Source of the DNA: a virus
IMG/VR virus record: IMGVR_UViG_3300025601_000113
Span: 1 to 24,754 of that record
Strand: one strand, 5' to 3'
DNA length: 24,754 bases
The number at the start of each line of letters is the position of its first letter. Position 1 is the first letter of the stretch. The position numbers were made by a program, and so were the translations under genes. Below the pieces are notes generated by a model. The model was not told the DNA's origin, did no database searches, and saw only the letters and a list, made by a program, of their open reading frames with translations. Shown here one piece after another: positions 1 through 5,606 of the stretch.

Positions 1-198
1 AGGATTCTTGCGAATGGCAACGTCGGTATCGGGACGACAACACCAGCAATGAAACTTGATGTATACGGACAAATCAGAGCAACAAGCCCTACAAAACCAA
101 CGTGTACAGCTAGTCTTAGGGGTGCAATCCAATATGATGAATCAGATGACCATTTTTATGGTTGTAGAACGGCTGGGTGGGCTCAATTAAACAATTAA
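1..198 (+). CDS. Tail fibre/tail spike C-terminal fragment (partial, 5' end outside window)
   Basis: The frame is open from base 1 to a TAA at 196-198, giving 65 residues. It contains NVGIGTTTPAMKLDVYGQIR, the VGIGT..P..KLDV type of repeat seen near the C-termini of phage tail fibres and of many surface proteins, where it often precedes a chaperone-like or trimerising end. The last residues (YGCRTAGWAQLNN) are typical of the end of such fibres, which finish in a W-x-x-L type strand. The true start and length lie outside the window. Its place just before the lysis genes fits a tail-module end. The role in adsorption is inferred from this family resemblance. Confidence 0.65.
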   Translation, partial: RILANGNVGIGTTTPAMKLDVYGQIRATSPTKPTCTASLRGAIQYDESDDHFYGCRTAGWAQLNN

Positions 199-218
199 AG
201 AGAAGTCTGCAATGACTT

Positions 219-227
219 TGTTATATA
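219..227 (+). promoter_or_regulatory. Extended -10 promoter for the 132-aa gene (predicted leaderless)
   Basis: TGTTATATA is an extended -10 (TGn plus TATATA at 222-227). The start codon at 235 lies only 7 nt past it, so the transcript should begin at or beside the ATG. No good -35 hexamer is visible, which is usual for extended -10 promoters. Confidence 0.4.
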
Positions 228-234
228 TAAAATT

Positions 235-633
235 ATGGATACATTAAAAAACACAGGAATAGCAGTAGCAATAGCAGGAGCATCATTTGCAGGTGGTATG
301 GCCACATCTGATACAAAAGAAGTTATCGTGTATCAAGATGACCCTACACGAGTAGTAGAAGTCTTATCACAAATGTCAGTATCTCAAGAAGACTTTGACA
401 GGCTTGTCATCACAATACCTATAGCAGAGAAAGTACAAAGAGTACTTGACCCTAAAAAGTCTGATATAGAAAACCTTATGAAGCAGAAAGTTTTAGATGG
501 TGAAAAGTATGTTGGCACAGGTATTTTGCGTGCGGATGAAGTTGCTCAATTAAAGTTGAAAGTAGCAGAAAACAAAATCACTGATGATTTGAAACTTTCA
601 GGGTTTGATTTAGACGAACTTATTAGACAATAG
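235..633 (+). CDS. Hypothetical protein with N-terminal membrane anchor
   Basis: I do not recognise this 132-aa protein. Residues about 7-24 (GIAVAIAGASFAGGMA) form a small, Ala/Gly-rich hydrophobic segment after a short K-containing start, which suggests a membrane anchor or signal peptide. The rest is soluble, charged and helix-prone, with a region about 75-132 rich in Lys, Leu and Glu. The start has no Shine-Dalgarno sequence, but an extended -10 lies 7 nt upstream, which supports a leaderless ATG. It is the first gene after the tail fibre and precedes the lysis genes, so a structural or lysis-accessory role is possible. That is context only. Confidence 0.7.
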   Translation: MDTLKNTGIAVAIAGASFAGGMATSDTKEVIVYQDDPTRVVEVLSQMSVSQEDFDRLVITIPIAEKVQRVLDPKKSDIENLMKQKVLDGEKYVGTGILRADEVAQLKLKVAENKITDDLKLSGFDLDELIRQ

Positions 634-653
634 AATAGTGAAAATGTTATAAT
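624..653 (+). promoter_or_regulatory. Promoter TAGACA-18-TATAAT (predicted leaderless)
   Basis: The -35 TAGACA is at 624-629 and a perfect -10 TATAAT at 648-653, with an 18-nt spacer. The ATG at 662 follows the -10 by 8 nt. The same TAGACA hexamer is the -35 of the small-terminase promoter at 12124. The promoter overlaps the 3' end of the preceding gene. Confidence 0.55.
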
Positions 654-661
654 TAAAATAC

Positions 662-892
662 ATGATGCCATTAACACTAAAAGAAGTAGCTCTAGGAATT
701 GGAATATGTGGTTCTTTGGCTTACCCTCTAATTTGGGGAGGTCAAGTTAACAGTGTTAATGCGGTTCAGGGTGTTAGAATAGATAAAAATGAAGCTACTA
801 TCGAAAAACTAGATGTTAAACTTCAAACACTAGACAACAAAATGAACGCCCTTTTAGTACAATCAGGGATAGACCCACAAAAAATTAAATGA
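662..892 (+). CDS. Small membrane protein with coiled-coil tail (possible lysis accessory)
   Basis: This 76-aa protein has one hydrophobic segment at about residues 8-27 (VALGIGICGSLAYPLIWGG). A helical, heptad-like C-terminal part with regularly spaced Ile, Leu and Met residues (about 37-68) follows. One membrane anchor plus a short coiled coil, directly before an endolysin and a holin-like gene, resembles phage inner-membrane lysis accessories, but no specific family is recognised. There are two adjacent ATGs (662, 665); the first fits the leaderless promoter. Its stop overlaps the next ATG by 4 nt (ATGA), which suggests translational coupling to the lytic enzyme. Confidence 0.7.
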   Translation: MMPLTLKEVALGIGICGSLAYPLIWGGQVNSVNAVQGVRIDKNEATIEKLDVKLQTLDNKMNALLVQSGIDPQKIK

Positions 893-1884
893 AAACAATA
901 AAGTTAAAGATTATTGCAAACAATAGTCAGTGGGCAACATTTGATACAAAAATAACTAGAATGAAAGAATGGTTTTCTTCTGCTATTAAGTTAGAAATAG
1001 ACCTTGAACATACTGCTCACTCAACAATACCTTTTTCACAATATACAAATGTGGAAGGGGCTGTTTATTATGGAATAGAGTCTAAATGGTATGACAAGAA
1101 TGTGTCTATCAATGCTGTAGGTTACGATATTGTGATGTTCGTTGTAAATCATGACCAATGGAAGGAGAATAATAGAGCTAGAGGCTGGAGAATGGACAGG
1201 ACATTCGGACCTGTAGAGTTACAGATATGTGCAGATGAGAATAGAACAGCAGCTGTTGGGACTAGTGGAACATTGGATGATGAATTTTTTGGCTACGGAA
1301 GACATGAAATAATGCACGCTCTCTATATGCTAACAGGACAGGAAGATAGAACACACTATCTCTGGGACAGAAATGAACTTGAACTAGGACTAAAAGAGAT
1401 TAAGTTTCCAGAGCCTAAAGGTAGTATCGAAAGAACTATTTATTTTGCACCTGGCGTATTACAGTGGTTTATAAACTTACTCAAAAGTTATATGACAACA
1501 TCAAAATTAGATAACTGGGCAGAGGCTATCAAAGAACACGAAGGATGGTTCTCACCCTCAACGAGTTATCCTAACGGTTCTAAATCTTTCAGGAATAATA
1601 ATCCTGGGAACTTAAGATATGTTGGGCAACTCTCTGCAACAGGTGCAGATAAAACAGGCTTTTGTATATTCCCAGACTATGCAACAGGTCTCGAAGCGTT
1701 GAAAACAATGCTAAGGAATGCTGGCTCCGGTAAGTCTCGTGTTTACCATAAGGAAATGACCTTGTTAGATTTCTTTAAGGTTTACGCACCATCTTTTGAT
1801 GACAACAACCCAGAGAGGTATGCTGGGTTTGTTGCAGAAAGAATCGGGGTCTCTATTAACACGCAAATTAACACACTAATATAA
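889..1884 (+). CDS. Two-domain lysis protein: HEXXH zinc metalloprotease-like plus lysozyme/transglycosylase-like domain
   Basis: The protein has 331 aa. The N-terminal part (about 1-190) carries HEIMH at 139-143, a zinc-binding HEXXH motif with H139, E140 and H143, and further His/Asp residues just after (H156, D160) that could complete the site. The C-terminal part (about 205-331) has an EAIKEHEGW segment (E216, E218 as candidate catalytic acids), RNNNPGNLRY (235-244), a later F-x-x-Y-A-x-G repeat-like segment and a YAPSFDDNNPERYAG segment. This pattern is typical of lysozyme-like muralytic domains of phage endolysins and virion lysins. No signal peptide is evident, so export through the adjacent holin-like protein (which overlaps by 1 nt) is plausible. 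The combination suggests cleavage of both glycan and a protein layer, or a Zn-peptidase acting on cross-links. Activity is inferred. Confidence 0.75.
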   Translation: MKTIKLKIIANNSQWATFDTKITRMKEWFSSAIKLEIDLEHTAHSTIPFSQYTNVEGAVYYGIESKWYDKNVSINAVGYDIVMFVVNHDQWKENNRARGWRMDRTFGPVELQICADENRTAAVGTSGTLDDEFFGYGRHEIMHALYMLTGQEDRTHYLWDRNELELGLKEIKFPEPKGSIERTIYFAPGVLQWFINLLKSYMTTSKLDNWAEAIKEHEGWFSPSTSYPNGSKSFRNNNPGNLRYVGQLSATGADKTGFCIFPDYATGLEALKTMLRNAGSGKSRVYHKEMTLLDFFKVYAPSFDDNNPERYAGFVAERIGVSINTQINTLI

Positions 1885-2087
1885 TGTCAGAAAAATATAA
1901 ATTGAACGCTATTGATTGGAAAAAAGTAGGTAACGGTGCCTTGATTGCAACTGTGGGTGCATTGCTTACATACGGAACACAGTTCGTAACTAGCGTAGAC
2001 TTCGGTCAATACACTCCTATTGTTGTAGCGGTTCTTTCAATCGTAACAAACCTAGTTCGCAAGTGGATGTCTAAGCCTGCGGTATAG
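1884..2087 (+). CDS. Holin-like small membrane protein
   Basis: This 67-aa protein has two hydrophobic stretches, about residues 16-33 and 44-58, separated by a short polar turn, with a Lys-rich N-terminus and a charged C-terminus (VRKWMSK). Size, topology and position one base into the end of the lytic enzyme gene are those of class II phage holins. The start ATG overlaps the upstream stop (TAATG). Other tiny bitopic phage proteins look alike, so the name rests on context. Confidence 0.72.
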   Translation: MSEKYKLNAIDWKKVGNGALIATVGALLTYGTQFVTSVDFGQYTPIVVAVLSIVTNLVRKWMSKPAV

Positions 2088-2165
2088 GTTAGATATGCTG
2101 GAAACATCCACAAGTGGACTTTCTGGAGGGTGAAATCCTAAAAGAATATACTAAAAACAAAAGTT

Positions 2166-2195
2166 AGGGGAGCAGTAATCTTTGTCCCCTTTTTT
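2166..2195 (+). terminator. Rho-independent terminator after holin
   Basis: AGGGGA (2166-2171) pairs with TCCCCT (2185-2190) around a 13-nt loop, followed by a T run to 2195. It closes the lysis transcript. The 2088-2338 gap otherwise holds only small hairpins (for example ACCAGTC with GACTAGT at about 2285-2306) and no convincing gene. Confidence 0.6.
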
Positions 2196-2338
2196 GTTCT
2201 TGCACGATATTCCCTATGTGATACCATTTATACATACTTTATTGCTGTGCGAGGCACAACTGAAACTGCAACCTAGCTACAAGACCAGTCGTCTTGAATG
2301 ACTAGTGAGAATCCTCCGAACGACATTACAATAAACAT

Positions 2339-2809
2339 ATAAAAACATTCTTATTTGCTATACCATTCTTATTTGGTTCTAGCACAACAATAGCTCCTAC
2401 ATTGCCCTTTGAACCCGTAGTAGCTACTTATATCGCAAATGACAGTAACAACGCACCAGCAGGCGTTTTTGACGGTATACAGCTCACATCTAAGGCACAG
2501 ATAGAGGATTGGATTGTACATCGTGCTATGGCATACGATTTACCCGTTGATAAGGTTCTTGCTACCGCACAATGTGAGAGCAATCTTATTCCTAATGCAA
2601 AAAGTAAAACTTCTTCTGCTACAGGAATTTTCCAATTTATTATTGGAACTTGGGAATGGACAATGAGTGATATGGGATTACCTAAAGACTTGGATAGAAC
2701 TAATCCTGCGATAAATATCGAGGCCGCTATGTTTCTTATGAAAAACTCTGGTATACACCACTGGGATGAAAGTAAAGCCTGTTCAGACCGCCTCATTGGA
2801 AAACACTGA
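2339..2809 (+). CDS. Secreted lytic transglycosylase (SLT/lysozyme-like), ATA start proposed
   Basis: The core reads DLPVDKVLATAQCESNLIP then a SATGIFQF segment, the E-S ... G-x-x-Q-F signature of SLT/lysozyme-like transglycosylases, with the Glu of CESN as catalytic acid. They cleave the MurNAc-GlcNAc backbone of peptidoglycan. The first standard in-frame start is TTG at 2402. The 21 codons before it, however, encode K-T-F-L-F-A-I-P-F-L-F-G-S-S-T-T-I-A-P, a textbook signal peptide. No ATG, GTG or TTG occurs between the in-frame stop at 2306-2308 and 2402. ATA at 2339 gives (M)KTFLF..., and a TACAAT box ends 6 nt before it. If TTG at 2402 is used, the protein is 135 aa and unexported. The gene ends at a terminator. 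Confidence 0.72.
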   Translation: MKTFLFAIPFLFGSSTTIAPTLPFEPVVATYIANDSNNAPAGVFDGIQLTSKAQIEDWIVHRAMAYDLPVDKVLATAQCESNLIPNAKSKTSSATGIFQFIIGTWEWTMSDMGLPKDLDRTNPAINIEAAMFLMKNSGIHHWDESKACSDRLIGKH

Positions 2810-2865
2810 GGCACCACTATCCTTACAGGTCGAGTAGTATTCGACACACTACTTTGTAAGAGCTG

Positions 2866-2892
2866 AAAAAGCACCTTAACAGGTGCTTTTTT
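2866..2892 (+). terminator. Rho-independent terminator with promoter -35 in its loop
   Basis: GCACCT (2871-2876), loop TAAC, AGGTGC (2881-2886), with A5 before and T6 after (2887-2892). It is a strong, compact terminator for the transglycosylase transcript. The loop and stem edges carry TTAACA, the -35 of the next promoter. Confidence 0.85.
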
Positions 2893-2904
2893 ATATAGTA
2901 TAAT
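2876..2904 (+). promoter_or_regulatory. Promoter TTAACA-17-TATAAT
   Basis: The -35 TTAACA (2876-2881) lies in the terminator loop and the -10 TATAAT is at 2899-2904, with a 17-nt spacer. Transcription should begin near 2911. AAAGGAG (2914-2920) then serves the GTG start at 2927 with 6-nt spacing. Confidence 0.7.
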
Positions 2905-2926
2905 TAAATACTGAAAGGAGTTCATT

Positions 2927-3142
2927 GTGAAAAAATGTGTATGGATTACGAAACATCACAGAAAACCTAGCTCACTTGGTGGTGATAGTTCTAGTAGAAA
3001 CATTTCACATCTACCAGAGAATCAACATCGAGCGTGGCACGTTCTGTTTTCTAATTTAACGCCCGAAACTATTTGTGCGTTAATCAACGAAAAATATATT
3101 GACCCTGATTATAGGTTCGTATGCAAAAGGAGTTACAAATGA
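2927..3142 (+). CDS. Small His-rich conserved protein (KHHRKP...HRAWHVLF family)
   Basis: This 71-aa protein starts with GTG, preceded by AAAGGAG. It contains KHHRKPSSLGG, then N-x-S-x-x-P-E, HRAWHVLF and a DPDYRFV end. From memory, small proteins with this HHR...GG...N.......HRAWH.LF layout are frequent in Patescibacteria genomes and their phages. The spaced His/Asn residues resemble a degenerate HNH-type fold, but a nuclease function is not established. It overlaps the next gene by ATGA, so the two are translationally coupled. Confidence 0.75.
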   Translation: MKKCVWITKHHRKPSSLGGDSSSRNISHLPENQHRAWHVLFSNLTPETICALINEKYIDPDYRFVCKRSYK

Positions 3143-3348
3143 CATCTGCAATCTGCTCACACTGCCACGAAGCTTTTCAAGTTCTTGGCATTCAACCCTC
3201 AGGGCAGTGGTTCTGTTCAACACGTTGTGTCAAAGGACACTTCTCGGAAGATGAAGATATTGCTGTGAGAACACAGACACATCATAAGATTCCGCATCAA
3301 ATAACGTTCGCCGAATTCCCTTTCCGTAAAAAGGAAATAAGTCGGTGA
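3139..3348 (+). CDS. Small zinc-ribbon protein
   Basis: This 69-aa protein has CSHC and CSTRC knuckles (Cys near residues 6, 9, 26 and 30) separated by about 16 residues, a treble-clef/zinc-ribbon layout seen in small phage DNA- or RNA-associated proteins. I chose the ATG at 3139 over the in-frame ATG at 3121: AAAGGAG at 3126-3132 sits 6 nt upstream of 3139, and the start then overlaps the previous stop as ATGA. The tail after residue 45 is basic and low in structure. The function is unknown. Confidence 0.65.
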   Translation: MTSAICSHCHEAFQVLGIQPSGQWFCSTRCVKGHFSEDEDIAVRTQTHHKIPHQITFAEFPFRKKEISR

Positions 3349-3470
3349 ACACCACACTACAGGATATAGAACAAATGTTAAGAATACAGAATCTAGTTTA
3401 CTGGTATCTGTATCTTCAACCAAGAAAGGAGAGTGATTCCAAACTCGTCTTGGGCCTACCCCTCAAGTGA
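3345..3470 (+). CDS. Short hypothetical protein (41 aa)
   Basis: A GTG start overlaps the previous stop (GTGA at 3345-3348), and AAGGA lies about 9 nt upstream, so coupling supports translation. The peptide begins MNTTLQDIEQMLRIQNLVYWYLYLQP, an amphipathic helix rich in aromatic residues, and ends at TGA 3468-3470. A 34-codon frame starting with GTG at 3433 overlaps it, but its Shine-Dalgarno spacing is too short. Evidence is positional only. Confidence 0.4.
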   Translation: MNTTLQDIEQMLRIQNLVYWYLYLQPRKESDSKLVLGLPLK

Positions 3471-3485
3471 TGGCCATAAGTGGCT

Positions 3486-3511
3486 AAGCACGATTAAATT
3501 CGTGCTTTTTT
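3486..3511 (+). terminator. Terminator between convergent genes
   Basis: AAGCACGA (3486-3493) pairs perfectly with TCGTGCTT (3500-3507) over a 6-nt loop, followed by T6 on the plus strand. It ends the plus-strand operon. The stop codon of the minus-strand gene (3494-3496) lies inside its loop. Confidence 0.85.
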
Positions 3512-3652
3512 CCTTTCTAAAGCTCTTCTATTATTAAAAAGTCTCGTACATACTTCACAGCGTTTCCATATCGGAACGCATAAAATTTTCCTGCAATCTA
3601 GGCATCTTCTATCAAGATTATCCCCTAGTGATTTTTGATACTTACTTTTCAT
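3494..3652 (-). CDS. Small zinc-ribbon protein, last gene of the minus-strand operon
   Basis: The minus-strand frame from ATG at 3652 to TAA at 3494-3496 encodes 52 aa. It has RRCLDCRKI (Cys 17 and 20) and RCEVCTRLF (Cys 32 and 35), a clean CxxC...CxxC zinc ribbon, and a basic C-terminus (RRALERKKARI). Such mini zinc ribbons are common in phages as nucleic-acid binders or transcription accessories. It starts immediately after the 41-bp repeat that also forms the 3' end of the upstream gene, and it stops inside the convergent terminator loop. No Shine-Dalgarno sequence is visible. Confidence 0.6.
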   Translation of the reverse strand: MKSKYQKSLGDNLDRRCLDCRKILCVPIWKRCEVCTRLFNNRRALERKKARI

Positions 3653-3665
3653 CTTTATCTATTAC

Positions 3666-3950
3666 TTAATAATCTCTTTGTCTAGGGAGGAGAGGTAAGA
3701 ATGCACCATCTAGTGTTTTAACTTCTCTTATCCATCCGTATACTTGATTGTTTATATCAGCCATATTTTTGGCAGGATTATTAAGGTGTTTAAGTGCAAT
3801 GTCTAATAACTCATCGTGCCTATCTTTAGCAACACCTGTTTCGTCAGAATTATCTTTTTCGTGTAATTCCCTTAATGCAAAGAATATCTTTAATAACATT
3901 TGGTTTTTAATCTCTGTTAGTTGTTTTGTTGTATATATTTTCATATTCAT
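3666..3950 (-). CDS. Hypothetical helical protein (94 aa)
   Basis: I do not recognise this protein. It is mostly helical and charged (TTKQLTEIKNQMLLKIFFALRELHEK, then DRHDELLDIALKHL) and has no membrane segment. Two in-frame ATGs lie at its start (3950 and 3944). Its last eight residues (LLPRQRDY) come from the 22-bp repeat shared by three other gene ends, but in another reading frame, so this C-terminus is probably not conserved for its protein sequence. It lies between the cytosine methyltransferase and the small zinc ribbon in the distal part of the operon. Confidence 0.6.
   Translation of the reverse strand: MNMKIYTTKQLTEIKNQMLLKIFFALRELHEKDNSDETGVAKDRHDELLDIALKHLNNPAKNMADINNQVYGWIREVKTLDGAFLPLLPRQRDY
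3671..3692 (-). repeat. 22-bp gene-end repeat, copy 1
   Basis: Core aatctctttgtctagggagg plus ag (plus strand), part of a 41-bp block (3652-3692) identical to 4938-4978. Here the overlapping gene reads it as LLPRQRDY-stop, a different frame from the other coding copies. Confidence 0.85.
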
Positions 3951-3987
3951 ATTATTCTTTAATGTTAATCTCTTCCACTAATAATGG

Positions 3988-4701
3988 TTACTTTGTGGTG
4001 GAGTTCGCTTCATAAAATGCTTGGGCGAATCCTGCTGGTGTAATACTTCGGCGTGTCTGTCTGTCAAACTTCCCGAATGCTTCGGGGTGTATATCCTTAC
4101 TTTTAAGATAGTCAAACTTTACCCCAAGGGTGTGAATGTGACTGTTTGTTTTGGCTTTGGCTTCTTTTGTCATCGGTATAGGTGTTTTTATTGGCTCTTT
4201 GAAGTGTCCCCATAGTGCCGTTCGCTTCTGATACCCATCTCCGAACTCCCAAGGGTCAAAAGTAAATACTGGTTTTCCTAGAAACTTTGAGAGAAATCCG
4301 TAATAAGGATTTTCTAACGCCCAGAATTCGAGTGGTATTGTTTTTTTACCTGTCACTTGTACCACTTCCATAATTCTCCAAATAATGTCTAGGCAAGCAC
4401 GGACACATTCCATTCCTTCTCCCAAATCTCTTGGCTTCTTCGCATAAGTGCGAGCGAACGAGAACATTGTGCAAGGCGGCGCGGCGAGAACTCCAACAAT
4501 ATCTTTTATCTTAATTCCAATTACTTTTTTATCAGTGATTGAATGAAAAGCGAGATATTTTCCATCATACTTATAGTCTAAAACACTATAATCAGGCAAG
4601 GTAACTGTTATCACCGTATATCCATTCTCTGCCCACGGTTTTGCCCACGAACCAGTGCCACCACATAGGTCAAGTATTATTTTGTGTTTGTTTTTATTCA
4701 T
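3988..4701 (-). CDS. C5-cytosine DNA methyltransferase-like protein
   Basis: This 237-aa protein has motif I LDLCGGTGSW (10-19, SAM binding), AAPPCTMFSFAR with the PPC catalytic Cys motif (Cys 77), ENP (130-132, in place of the usual ENV), GYQKRTALWG (156-165) and a C-terminal RRSITPAGFAQAFYEAN (motif X-like). These match the compact phage branch of cytosine-5 DNA methyltransferases, which use SAM to methylate cytosine in DNA, probably to protect phage DNA from host restriction. No restriction enzyme is next to it, so it is an orphan. It is shorter than typical Dcm enzymes, with a small target-recognition region. The sequence before its start shares the TTAACCCTAAA element with the neighbouring genes. 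Confidence 0.85.
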   Translation of the reverse strand: MNKNKHKIILDLCGGTGSWAKPWAENGYTVITVTLPDYSVLDYKYDGKYLAFHSITDKKVIGIKIKDIVGVLAAPPCTMFSFARTYAKKPRDLGEGMECVRACLDIIWRIMEVVQVTGKKTIPLEFWALENPYYGFLSKFLGKPVFTFDPWEFGDGYQKRTALWGHFKEPIKTPIPMTKEAKAKTNSHIHTLGVKFDYLKSKDIHPEAFGKFDRQTRRSITPAGFAQAFYEANSTTK

Positions 4702-4738
4702 TGGTCTAGTTTAGGGTTAATAATTCAAGATAGACTTG

Positions 4739-4899
4739 TGGTGTGGAGTAAGGGAGTTGAACCCTTTATTGCCTGTCATACCATTATATGTCGGTAATGC
4801 CTACATATACGGCAGTAAGTCCTTATTTAGAAGACATAACTTGTATTTTAATAACATTTATGACCTTCCGTATTACCATAAGATATTCTTACACCCCAC
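4739..4899 (-). ncRNA. tRNA-like RNA with T-arm, acceptor stem and encoded CCA (161 nt)
   Basis: On the minus strand, GTGGGGT (4893-4899) can pair over 7 bp with ACTCCAC (4743-4749), followed by ACCA (4739-4742). A perfect T-arm, AAGGG-TTCAACT-CCCTT (4750-4766), sits exactly where a tRNA T-arm should. Between them are about 126 nt instead of the usual 50-75, with no normal D-arm. They can fold as a TAAGA/TCTTA hairpin and a long arm (GGTAAT with ATTACC, ACGG with CCGT), and GTCTT-CTAAATA-AGGAC could mimic an anticodon arm. Options are a tRNA with a large insertion or intron, or a viral tRNA-like structure. It lies in the operon between two protein genes; the 246-nt gap 4702-4947 has no convincing protein gene. 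Confidence 0.45.
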
Positions 4900-4947
4900 C
4901 ACTAATCTACCTTGGTTGAGTTTATAGACTTCGTTGGTCTTTATCTA

Positions 4948-5343
4948 TTACTTAATAATCTCTTTGTCTAGGGAGGAGGATATTCTCTGCCGTTCGTGGT
5001 TTAAGATTTTTACAATTTCATCCCGCACTGTCTCGGAAGTCTTTGAGTCGAAATTCATAGGTTCGTTTATAATCCCCACCACCCTCGCCCTCTCCTCTGC
5101 GAGGATATACTTAGCAAATTCATCTAGTCCCGCCTCAACTTCTCTCAAGTCGTCAATGGAGTCAATGTTGATGAATTTATCTATTGTTGCTTTGCGTCTT
5201 TCTGTGTAGGTCATAGCGTTGATTTCAATAATACCTTCTGTAGCTTCTATTTCTTTCATTTTCGCTTCATAGACTTCCAATGCTGGGATACTGATTGCTT
5301 CGTAGGCTTTCAATGCTTCATCTTTTTGTTCTTGTGTGGTCAT
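4948..5343 (-). CDS. Hypothetical protein, fused member of a duplicated repeat-protein family
   Basis: This 131-aa protein starts MTTQEQKDEALKAY, identical to the N-terminus of the 93-aa protein at 5883-6164. It has two to three 11-residue A-x-x-A-Y-E-A units, then EAKMKEIEATEGIIEI and MTYTERRK, which corresponds to the start of the separate 91-aa gene at 5611-5886. This gene is therefore the fused form of what is two reading frames in the other copy. The C-terminal half (about 45-131) is helical, with DDLREVEAGLDEFAKYILAEE. The last residues come from the 22-bp repeat. No enzyme motif is seen, and function is unknown; a coiled-coil scaffold or decoy protein is possible. Confidence 0.6.
   Translation of the reverse strand: MTTQEQKDEALKAYEAISIPALEVYEAKMKEIEATEGIIEINAMTYTERRKATIDKFINIDSIDDLREVEAGLDEFAKYILAEERARVVGIINEPMNFDSKTSETVRDEIVKILNHERQRISSSLDKEIIK
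4957..4978 (-). repeat. 22-bp gene-end repeat, copy 2
   Basis: Identical to copy 1 within a 41-bp block (4938-4978). On the minus strand it encodes the SSLDKEIIK end of the 131-aa protein. Confidence 0.85.
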
Positions 5344-5347
5344 ATCT

Positions 5348-5563
5348 TTATTCTTTAGGGTTAATCTCTTTGTCTAGGGAGGAGAGGAGGTTTTTCTTTA
5401 ATCTATTTCTATCAAAGTATGTAGGGAAAAAATCAAATTGCTCTATCTCCCCCACCACCCTCTTCCACATCTCTTGCTTGCCAACCTTCATACCATCTTC
5501 AAAGGCTTGTCCTAGTTGAGCTTCGTTGTCGGTAATTGCTTTGTTTATTTCATTGTCAGTCAT
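5348..5563 (-). CDS. Hypothetical small protein (71 aa)
   Basis: I do not recognise this protein. It is acidic-helical at the N-terminus (MTDNEINKAITDNEAQLGQAFEDGMKVGK) and ends FFPTYFDRNRLKKNLLSSLDKEINPKE, the tail being encoded by the 22-bp repeat. Four nucleotides separate it from the next gene, in an AAAGAATAAAGATATG context that also precedes the start of this gene, so the leader was copied along with the repeat. Confidence 0.55.
   Translation of the reverse strand: MTDNEINKAITDNEAQLGQAFEDGMKVGKQEMWKRVVGEIEQFDFFPTYFDRNRLKKNLLSSLDKEINPKE
5363..5384 (-). repeat. 22-bp gene-end repeat, copy 3
   Basis: Identical 22-bp core. It extends into a block of over 40 bp shared with copy 4 (including ctttattctttagggttaat), which covers the end of one gene and the leader of the next. 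Confidence 0.85.
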
Positions 5564-5584
5564 ATATCTTTATTCTTTAGGGTT

Positions 5585-5606
5585 AATCTCTTTCTCTAGG
5601 GAGGAG
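5585..5606 (-). repeat. 22-bp gene-end repeat, copy 4
   Basis: It differs from copy 3 by one base (tctc for tgtc). It lies just after the stop of the Gly-rich gene (5611), so here it is untranslated in that frame, although another frame reads it as SSLEKEINPKE. Confidence 0.85.

Noticed and set aside
2428-2925. 165-aa minus-strand frame over the transglycosylase gene
   Set aside because: Opposite frame to a gene with a clear catalytic motif; low-complexity Ser/Leu content typical of an antisense shadow.
4739-4899. Ordinary tRNA or tmRNA
   Set aside because: No D-arm of normal form, total length 161 nt, no tmRNA 5' consensus or tag frame found; therefore called only tRNA-like.
4736-4927. 63-aa plus-strand frame in the methyltransferase-repeat gap
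   Set aside because: It runs over the tRNA-like structure, has no ribosome site, lies antisense to the operon, and its composition is not protein-like.
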